A program made the position numbers and the translations under genes. From NCBI RefSeq assembly GCF_009870825.1, contig NZ_WTWY01000002.1, positions 372,001 through 436,000 on the forward strand: DNA of 64,000 nt, given 5' to 3'. Below the pieces are notes generated by a model. That model ran no database searches. It was not told the origin of the DNA and saw only the letters and a program-made list of their open reading frames with translations. The DNA comes from Paenibacillus sp. USDA918EY. GTDB taxonomy: Bacteria; Bacillota; Bacilli; Paenibacillales; Paenibacillaceae. This document shows positions 35,983 to 41,599 of the stretch, piece after piece. Numbering within the stretch: the stretch's first letter is position 1; each line of letters begins with the position of its first letter.

Positions 35983-36408
35983 ATGTATGAGCTGAAAACG
36001 AAGGAAACCGAAAACAGCGTCATCGAATTCATCGAGCAAATCGACCACCCCGGCAAACGCGAGGATGCGTACAAGCTGCTGGATATTTTTACGGAAACGA
36101 CGGGTGATCCGGCCAAAATGTGGGGACCCGGCATCATCGGCTTTGGTTCGTACCATTACAAATACGCTTCGGGCCATGAGGGCGATGCGCCTCTCGTCTC
36201 GTTTTCCCCGCGAAAAGCGAAAATCAGCCTGTATTTTGCCCCGGGAGACGATCAGCGCGAGGCGCTGCTCAAGGATTTTGGAAAACATACGTCAGGCAAA
36301 GGCTGCGTCTACATCAACAAGGTGGCGGACATCGACGTAGAGATTCTGAAGGAGCTGATTCGCCAGTCGGTGAAGTTTTTGCGGGAGACGTATCCGGTTG
36401 GAGAGTAA
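35983..36408 (+). CDS. DUF1801 domain protein
   Basis: A 141-residue cytoplasmic protein: KREDAYKLLDIFTETTGDPA, MWGPGIIGFGSYHYKYASGH, then FSPRKAKISLYFAPG and GKGCVYINKVADIDVEILKEL. These motifs (W-GxxxIGFGxYxYxYxSG and the SxRKxxxSLY strand) are those of the DUF1801/YdhG family, small alpha/beta proteins with unknown function. AAAGGAGTG precedes ATG 35983. It ends just before the low-GC Rhs region. Confidence 0.88.
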   Translation: MYELKTKETENSVIEFIEQIDHPGKREDAYKLLDIFTETTGDPAKMWGPGIIGFGSYHYKYASGHEGDAPLVSFSPRKAKISLYFAPGDDQREALLKDFGKHTSGKGCVYINKVADIDVEILKELIRQSVKFLRETYPVGE

Positions 36409-36427
36409 ATGAGAAGTTTTTGTTGAT

Positions 36428-36456
36428 GAAAAAAGGGCGCTTGCGGCGTCCTTTTT
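36428..36456 (+). terminator. Terminator at the edge of the Rhs region
   Basis: AAAAAAGGGCGC (36429-36440) pairs with GGCGTCCTTTTTT around TTGC, with one G-T pair. It ends the DUF1801 transcript and could also stop minus-strand transcription. Confidence 0.8.
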
Positions 36457-36489
36457 TCTTCTCCTCCAAGGGTCATAAAAAACATCCGA

Positions 36490-36710
36490 TTATTTGTCAT
36501 CATCAAAGATCCATTTTTCATTAAAGTGATCGTTGATCGCTGTAGGATTGCTTGCATGGATATTCGATGGAACCTTTACCCCTCGATACCATGCAACGAA
36601 CTTTCTGGATTCTTTCGTGTAAATAATATAGGCTTTTTCATTGTTAAAACATCCTTGGTTGTCAAAGCCATTGTATTAGGCAAGTCCTTAAATGCCCAAT
36701 TATTTGACAA
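36490..36710 (-). pseudogene. Frameshifted small immunity-like gene
   Basis: AGGAGTG followed after 7 nt by TTG 36710 starts MSNNWAFKDLPNT. A one-base shift near 36673 is then needed to continue NGFDNQGCFNNEKAYIIYTK, ESRKFVAWYRGVKVPSNIHA and SNPTAINDHFNEKWIFDDDK to the stop at 36490. Both halves have normal acidic protein composition and join into a plausible protein of about 73 residues. I do not recognise the family. Its place after a Rhs-core remnant (36814-36880) suggests an orphan immunity gene that has decayed. Confidence 0.55.
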
Positions 36711-36813
36711 AATGAATCACTCCTATTATTTTTTTGATTTAACAATACTTATGGATTTACTGTAGCACCACATACTCAAGTGCTCCCGCGTGGATCAACC
36801 TGTATTCATAAAG

Positions 36814-36880
36814 TCGTTATACTCTTGGCTGCATTTATGGATAGTCCCGGTGGGATGAAGCCCGGCGGTACTACATGGTA
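36814..36880 (-). pseudogene. Remnant of the Rhs linker region (third copy)
   Basis: The plus-strand sequence GTCCCGGTGGGATGAAGCCC followed by GGCGGTACTACATGG matches the intact rhs gene at 42895-42933 and the decayed copy at 40300-40340. On the minus strand it encodes the HVVPPGFIPPGL motif. No reading frame continues on either side, so it is a fragment left by recombination among rhs tips. Confidence 0.7.
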
Positions 36881-36934
36881 TAACAGTATTCTTCATAAAA
36901 AAACCTTGCAGGAGTTACATTCAAGGATGCATGC

Positions 36935-37294
36935 CTATTTTTCTATTCCTGTTTTCTTAAAATACTCATCATAGGCTTCATGAATTTTTTTACGACATAT
37001 GTCTTCCCATATTTTTTTCAATTCCGAAATTTTGGCTTCGTCTGCATCGTATGGGACCATCTCACCACCAAACCCAATCCAAGCATCCGAATCAGGTACT
37101 TCGCCAAACTCAGCCGAAAATGCCACCTCATTAGGCGCATAAGTAAAGCCAATGTGCTTACAATTATTCTCAAAACAATGATATCCCGGCTCACCGAACC
37201 CATGTTTACAATAAGGCGGCTTCTCTCCACTCCCTTCATCTTCAATGGAATTTTGAGAGCAGTATAATTCTAAAAGTAAATGCTTGATAGTCAT
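36935..37294 (-). CDS. Immunity-like protein of unknown family
   Basis: A 119-residue soluble, acidic protein: MTIKHLLLELYCSQNSIEDE, then CKHGFGEPGYHCFENNCKHI with four cysteines and three histidines that could bind a metal, and AWIGFGGEMVPYDADEAKI. The start overlaps the stop of a toxin-like tail by ATGA (37291-37294), and AGGTG lies upstream. I do not recognise the family. Position directly behind a toxin remnant within the rhs array suggests an immunity protein; the function is inferred from context only. The composition is AT-rich, unlike the flanking chromosome. Confidence 0.65.
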   Translation of the reverse strand: MTIKHLLLELYCSQNSIEDEGSGEKPPYCKHGFGEPGYHCFENNCKHIGFTYAPNEVAFSAEFGEVPDSDAWIGFGGEMVPYDADEAKISELKKIWEDICRKKIHEAYDEYFKKTGIEK

Positions 37295-37371
37295 TGATAC
37301 ACCTCATCTTTATGACATACTTCAATAACATTTATATTACCATTTGAATCTTTGGTATAAACTATATTCTC
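37291..37371 (-). pseudogene. Decayed toxin tail preceding an immunity-like gene
   Basis: On the minus strand, after an in-frame stop, a frame reads ENIVYTKDSNGNINVIEVCH and KDEVYQ and ends in TGA overlapping the next start codon (ATGA). The composition looks coding. The upstream part of the toxin is missing between 37372 and 37423. Confidence 0.45.
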
Positions 37372-37423
37372 TTATATAAAGAAACCCTGAAAGGCATAGC
37401 CAATCAAGGTCATAAAACTAGAA

Positions 37424-37990
37424 TCATTTTTTATTTTCTATAAATGTGTTCTTAATAGGAGGGCTTGGTTCCCAACTAATGAGTTTAATATGATACTTCT
37501 CATATAACTGATCTTCTTCAAGATAATCTTCTCCGCTTACATTACCCTTCTCATTCTTAACAAGCCATGCATTAGGAAAACTCGAGTTATTTTCATTATA
37601 CCTTTTTGAATCATTCATATAGTAATCCGCACTACCTGGATAAAAGGCAATGTTCTCAACTTCATTATTTAGTTTCTCTAAGATAACAAAATCCCCACTC
37701 ACATTACCACTCGTTAATCGTTGTTTCCATTTTCTAAATTTTCCTTGTCCTTCATCCATACCAACACCATCATATTCACATACAACCGTATCTTGAACAA
37801 TCTTTTTCTTTCCGTTTATTTCATAAACTAATTTAAATGGAAATTCACTGTATGTGATCGATGGTTGTGGTGGATTCGGTTGTGAATTAAGTCCAACATA
37901 CAAAAGCAACCAAGGCCAACTAAAAATAACAAGTGTCACTAGCGCCGAGAAGCATAGCCAACTTGTTGCAATAATTAATATTTTTTTCAT
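37424..37990 (-). CDS. Membrane-anchored immunity-like protein
   Basis: A 188-residue protein with an N-terminal hydrophobic helix (ILIIATSWLCFSALVTLVIF, running on to residue 33) that anchors it in the membrane or is a signal, followed by an extracytoplasmic domain rich in Tyr, Asn and charged residues (FVILEKLNNEVENIAFYPGS). I do not recognise the family. The start codon overlaps the stop of a Rhs toxin remnant by 4 nt (37987-37990, ATGA), the usual toxin-immunity arrangement. A membrane-facing immunity protein would suit a toxin acting on the envelope; this is inference. Confidence 0.65.
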   Translation of the reverse strand: MKKILIIATSWLCFSALVTLVIFSWPWLLLYVGLNSQPNPPQPSITYSEFPFKLVYEINGKKKIVQDTVVCEYDGVGMDEGQGKFRKWKQRLTSGNVSGDFVILEKLNNEVENIAFYPGSADYYMNDSKRYNENNSSFPNAWLVKNEKGNVSGEDYLEEDQLYEKYHIKLISWEPSPPIKNTFIENKK

Positions 37991-38304
37991 GAATACCCTT
38001 TTTCCTTAAGGGCATTAATTACTGATTCCGTTGAATGATTTTCAATACGCTTATTCACGATCGCATCAGCTCCTTTTACAAAGAATTCCCATGTAGTTCA
38101 CTTATGTTGAATTGGTAAGATAATATCTTCCGCCATTTTTGCCGCTTCCATCACAGTTGGAATATGCCCGCTTGGGTCGATATAAATCAATGGGTTATTA
38201 TACACATACGTATATCGGTTCAAACTTAAAGGCTCATGAATCTGTCCTTCATACGTATCCTCACTAATAAACCGTCCAATTTCTGGTTGTAAAAGCGGCG
38301 GCAT
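37987..38304 (-). pseudogene. Displaced Rhs C-terminal tip with internal stop
   Basis: The first 45 codons (QPEIGRFISEDTYEGQ, then RYTYVYNNPLIYIDPSGH) match the end of the Rhs core at 42245-42385. The tip then reads IPTVMEAAKMAEDIILPIQH, meets TGA at 38098, and continues in the same frame as TTWEFFVKGADAIVNKRIEN and HSTESVINALKEKGYS to a stop overlapping the next gene. There is no start codon or ribosome site for the fragment. It is a 5'-truncated rhs toxin module, probably silent unless recombined onto the main gene. Confidence 0.75.
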
Positions 38305-38308
38305 TATC

Positions 38309-38357
38309 TAAAAAAACAGGTCAATCATGGTGGATCTGACCATAATCGACCTGTTTG
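38309..38357 (-). terminator. Terminator in the rhs array
   Basis: Minus strand: AAACAGGTC pairs with GACCTGTTT around a long loop (with inner GGTC/GATC pairing) and is followed by T7. It ends the transcript carrying the gene at 38516. Confidence 0.65.
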
Positions 38358-38515
38358 AGTACCGTAATAACGTTATTTAGGTTATAAAATAAATGTATTA
38401 TTAGATGGGTTAGATGTGTTATTAGTTTAATATTGGACTCATTCTGCACTGGGTAGTCTCGCCAAAAAAGTGAGACCCTGTTTGCTTATCAGTGTCATAT
38501 AACAGATTAATAAAA

Positions 38516-38815
38516 TCAAAAAGGTGTGATAATTAACCTGCTGTCAGTGATCACCTTGCACTTTTGGGCTAATGATTTAATTTCTTCTATGTGCTTTATT
38601 GCATTAGATTCAACTAACTTATCCTTCAATCTTTCAAGTTCATTTAATAATTTATCCATGTCTTTACTTGAAAAAACATCATAACTACAGGTAGATAGCT
38701 CACCCAACAGTTCAAATTCATCCTCATCTTGCTGTAAATATTCTACATTACTAACTTCATACACCTTCCCTAACTGTTCACCACTAGCTAATTCTAAAAT
38801 AATCTTAAACATACT
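38516..38815 (-). CDS. Immunity-like protein of unknown family
   Basis: A 99-residue soluble acidic protein: MFKIILELASGEQLGKVYEV, DEDEFELLGELSTCSYDVFS and a helical charged C-terminal half (LLNELERLKDKLVESNAIKH). AGGAG lies 7 nt before ATG 38815; the frame extends to 38839 without support. A toxin-like tail ends two bases upstream (TGA 38817-38819). I do not recognise the family; the role as immunity protein is inferred from position. Confidence 0.65.
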   Translation of the reverse strand, partial: SMFKIILELASGEQLGKVYEVSNVEYLQQDEDEFELLGELSTCSYDVFSSKDMDKLLNELERLKDKLVESNAIKHIEEIKSLAQKCKVITDSRLIITPF

Positions 38816-38816
38816 A

Positions 38817-38909
38817 TCACTCCTCGAATCCCAGCCCACCTGGAAAGGTATTTACAAGTACAACATAAGTTTTAATCCCTTTTGTAATCGACATGTAGCA
38901 TCCCCTCAT
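38817..38909 (-). pseudogene. Decayed toxin tail
   Basis: The minus-strand frame reads MSITKGIKTYVVLVNTFPGG and LGFEE to TGA at 38817, one base before the start of the next gene. The ribosome site of that gene lies inside this frame, as in toxin-immunity pairs. No upstream toxin body remains; the 170 nt further upstream are AT-rich and hold no frame. Confidence 0.4.
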
Positions 38910-39081
38910 ATTTTTTTCGAAAATTTTTATAGATACATTGTATTACAAGAAATCGATGGCTTTGGAATTTCTTACATTAGACCACCCAATTAATGACTTT
39001 CGAGTCGAGCAAGTCACGGAACAATATGTTCAGTTCTGATGAGGACAAAAACAAAATATTCATTTTAGCCGCCCCAACAAA

Positions 39082-39117
39082 GAAAAACCACAATACGGGG
39101 ATTAGTCGTATTGTGGC
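39082..39117 (-). terminator. Terminator after a decayed immunity gene
   Basis: CCACAATACG (39088-39097) pairs with CGTATTGTGG (39107-39116); on the minus strand a T5 run follows. Confidence 0.75.
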
Positions 39118-39120
39118 TAA

Positions 39121-39385
39121 TTACATGTAATTAACTCTACTCGATGTTCCTGATAAGATGTCAATTTTGAATTTCTCTTCAGGGATGCCAAGTTCATTTG
39201 TGGTATACAGAATATACTGAGATGCAGTGTCTGTTGGTTCAAGCATGACCCAGTGATTAACCTTTTTTACCCCAAGTCCTATAATTTAGTTTTGTCTGAA
39301 CATCGACAGGAATATAGGTTTCTTTTCCTGAGCCTAAATCTTTTAGAAAGAGCCGTGCATGACTATTCCTTTGAAATAAATTCCG
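39121..39385 (-). pseudogene. Frameshifted immunity-like gene remnant
   Basis: One minus-strand frame reads SHARLFLKDLGSGKETYIPV, DVQTKLNYRTWGKKG and stops; a one-base shift at the A-run near 39265-39272 continues VNHWVMLEPTDTASQYILYT, TNELGIPEEKFKIDILSGTS and SRVNYM to the stop at 39121. The joined sequence looks like a normal soluble protein of 80-90 residues that has lost its start. I do not recognise the family. Confidence 0.5.
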
Positions 39386-39390
39386 TAGTA

Positions 39391-39425
39391 TAAAAAAAGA
39401 ACCTTGAGGATTGCACCCTCAAGGC
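39391..39425 (-). terminator. Terminator after the immunity-like gene at 39554
   Basis: CCTTGAGG (39402-39409) pairs with CCTCAAGG (39417-39424); the minus strand continues TTC and T7. The 125 nt between it and the stop at 39554 hold nothing recognisable. Confidence 0.75.
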
Positions 39426-39553
39426 CTCATTATAAATATCAATTGTAATTCAGCGTCTGACAAACTTAGACTGAACTTTTCAGTTAAGAGTGTTTAGTCT
39501 CTAAACGGCTTCTTTTGGTTCTTAATGAGTTTTAAAACAATCCCCTGAAAAGG

Positions 39554-39895
39554 TTACTCAAAATCCTCGAACCAACAAGTTGAAAATTGTATCATAGGAT
39601 CACAAAAAACAGCTGACATTTCTTTAACACTGGAATGGGCGGATGTTTTCCCCTTATCCCACAACCACTTATCCGAAATTAATCTTAATATTTTTTCTGC
39701 CCTGTGATAATCGAACGGGCCTATCGACTCAAAATTACATGTAGTTTTGAACCAACCATCCACCTTCCAATAAGGTTCATTTTCAATCAGATTAAATGAT
39801 GTTACTTCATCACTCAATCTGCGTATTACTTCATTTAGCACACTTAATGCTTCAGTATTAGTATTACATTCTGTAAACAAGCTAAGTTGAAACAT
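39554..39895 (-). CDS. Immunity-like protein, partner of the decayed type 17 toxin
   Basis: A 113-residue soluble acidic protein: MFQLSLFTECNTNTEALSVL, NEVIRRLSDEVTSFNLIENE, then PYWKVDGWFKTTCNFESIGP and a C-terminal part with DPMIQFSTCWFEDFE. AAAGGAGG lies just before ATG 39895, only 12-16 nt after the end of the toxin pseudogene at 39911. I do not recognise the family with certainty. The gene is intact although its toxin is broken, the pattern expected of retained immunity. Role inferred from position. Confidence 0.7.
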   Translation of the reverse strand: MFQLSLFTECNTNTEALSVLNEVIRRLSDEVTSFNLIENEPYWKVDGWFKTTCNFESIGPFDYHRAEKILRLISDKWLWDKGKTSAHSSVKEMSAVFCDPMIQFSTCWFEDFE

Positions 39896-39910
39896 TTGAA
39901 CCTCCTTTCT

Positions 39911-40405
39911 TTAATGCGAAATAGTTCAATCTGGAACTACACTAATGTAATTCTTCCCATTCTTTAAAACTTCCCCATCTCTTCATTCCTTGTTTAGACA
40001 ACTGCATCCCATTCAAAATCCTTATTTGGGTCACCATGGTAAGGCTCCTTTTTCTATATGCTACCAAACCTATCCACATAACCTTCAAGCGTTTTATCGA
40101 ATTTGACTTCTTCTCCTGGAATGAATCATTCCTCTGCTCCTCACTTGCTGTCTCTGTTTCAGGCTCCGGAAACTCCAGACAGACATCATTTGCGAAGTTC
40201 AGCTCACAGTGCTTTTTCTTGTTGTTCTGCTTCTCCCAGCCGTCCCGTGGGCCGCCTAGATGCATATCCGGATTCCTCGTCGTATTGGCTGCATTTTGGG
40301 CTAGTCCCGGCTGAATGAAGCCCGGCGGTACTACGTGGCAGTTGCCCTTGTCGCTTCCATTGCCTTAGCCGTTGCTGTTTCCTCTGCCCCGTGGGCATTG
40401 TCAAA
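39911..40405 (-). pseudogene. Truncated rhs tip with decayed polymorphic toxin type 17-like domain
   Basis: The upstream half repeats the intact Rhs protein: a degenerate form of the Gly/Asn linker, GNCHVVPPGFI, a 2-base deletion, then DMHLGGPRDGWEKQ and LNFANDVCLEFPEP (intact copy 42750-43085). The downstream half, joined across a deletion, reads EEVKFDKTLEGYVDRFGSI, stop, KKEPYHGDPNKDFEWDAV, a frameshift to QLSKQGMKRWG, another to KNGKNYISVVPD, TGA, TISH and the final stop. Corrected, this gives YVDRFG...FEWDVQLSKQG...DGTISH, the signature of type 17 polymorphic toxins. At least three lesions make it inactive. Confidence 0.75.
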
Positions 40406-40407
40406 TC

Positions 40408-40443
40408 ATAAAAATAAGGACGCCACCAGCGCCCTTATTTTTA
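40408..40443. terminator. Terminator after the WG-repeat gene
   Basis: AAAAATAAGG(A)CGC and GCG(C)CCTTATTTTT form a stem around CACCA, with T-runs on both strands. It ends the minus-strand gene at 40456. Confidence 0.8.
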
Positions 40444-40455
40444 TGTTACTACTTA

Positions 40456-41379
40456 TTATCTCATTTCACCCAGTTCTCGATTAAAGAGCTTCTCCTCCCC
40501 ATTTACATTCACCATGAAATATCTTGCCCCTTGAAGATAAGACTCAACATCTACGTTGGACTCCTTTGGCAAAGGGTACACCATTTCTCCCCGGTCATTA
40601 ATCAGTTCCACCTGTTTCCCCTTTTTAACCAAAGCAAGCCCACTGATAAAGGGAAGAGCAGCATCATACTTTGCCTCAATAAGCGTATCCCCCGTTGTGT
40701 TCATGTATCCATATTTCATCGTCTGGGGATCAAAAAAGAATGCCCTTCCTTCTGAAAATCTGCTGCCAATTCTCAAGCTTGGAGGTATAGCGACTTCCCC
40801 ATCCATATTGATATATCCATACTGCCTATTTTCAAAAAGAACCTGAGCCAAGCCTTCAGAGAACCCTTCAACAGGTGTATACTTCGGGTTTTCAAGTATG
40901 ACTGAGCCCTCGGTATTGATAAAATAGGATTTGCCTGCTCTTGATACAAGCGCCATCCCATCAATGAATGAACTTGCTTCGTCATACACAGCATCGAGAC
41001 ACAATTCTCCGTCAGAGCCAAGAAAACCAAACCTATCTTCTCTGCTAAATCTATACAAGTTTGAGGAAAGACCGTCGATATGATCCGCAATACCTTTTGG
41101 AAGCTGGTTGAGCGCGTCCCCTTTTTTATTTAGTAATGTGAATCTCTCTTCTGCCATGACCCAGGCTTTTCCCTCAAGAAACTTCTCGGCGGATTGAAAC
41201 TGATAGTCTATAATCACGTTCCCATCCATATCGATATAACCCCACAAACCATTTTTTAATACAGCTGCTACTCCATCAGAAAAATAATCGGCTTCCTCAA
41301 AGATCGGAGGAATCAGAACATTCCACTCCCGACCAATATATCCCCATTGTTCGCCTTCGTTAAACGGGAAGTAGTCCAT
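40456..41379 (-). CDS. WG (KWG) repeat protein, candidate Rhs immunity protein
   Basis: A 307-residue cytoplasmic protein (no signal) built from about six to seven WG repeats of 40-50 residues: GEQWGYIGREWNVLIPPIFE, GLWGYIDMDGNVIIDYQFQS, RFGFLGSDGELCLDAVYDEA, QYGYINMDGEVAIPPSLRIG, KYGYMNTTGDTLIEAKYDAA. Each repeat has the core WGYID..G...I.P.F..A..F..G.A. The function of WG repeats is unknown. It is the first intact gene after the full-length rhs (220 nt gap) and on the same strand, the normal place of an immunity gene; AGAGGTG precedes the ATG. The immunity role is inferred. Confidence 0.82.
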   Translation of the reverse strand: MDYFPFNEGEQWGYIGREWNVLIPPIFEEADYFSDGVAAVLKNGLWGYIDMDGNVIIDYQFQSAEKFLEGKAWVMAEERFTLLNKKGDALNQLPKGIADHIDGLSSNLYRFSREDRFGFLGSDGELCLDAVYDEASSFIDGMALVSRAGKSYFINTEGSVILENPKYTPVEGFSEGLAQVLFENRQYGYINMDGEVAIPPSLRIGSRFSEGRAFFFDPQTMKYGYMNTTGDTLIEAKYDAALPFISGLALVKKGKQVELINDRGEMVYPLPKESNVDVESYLQGARYFMVNVNGEEKLFNRELGEMR

Positions 41380-41599
41380 ATTACACCTCTTTTTCAGGTA
41401 TTATCTCTCAACTATAATAACGATAATCTTATAAATATGAGATCATACAACCCCACACTGGACTATGTGGTAAAAAGTCAGTAAAAATTTAACAAGAAAT
41501 CTCTTCAGGCATGCGTTGTAATAATCACCAAAGATTCCATAGTGCCTAATCCATGCCCACTTTCAAGATAAAAATTAAATACTAAAGATAAAATAATTA

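Noticed and set aside
36416..40455. Insertion sequence or prophage as the cause of the AT-rich region
   Set aside because: No transposase, integrase, terminal inverted repeats or phage structural gene was seen; the rhs fragments and immunity-like genes explain the region better.
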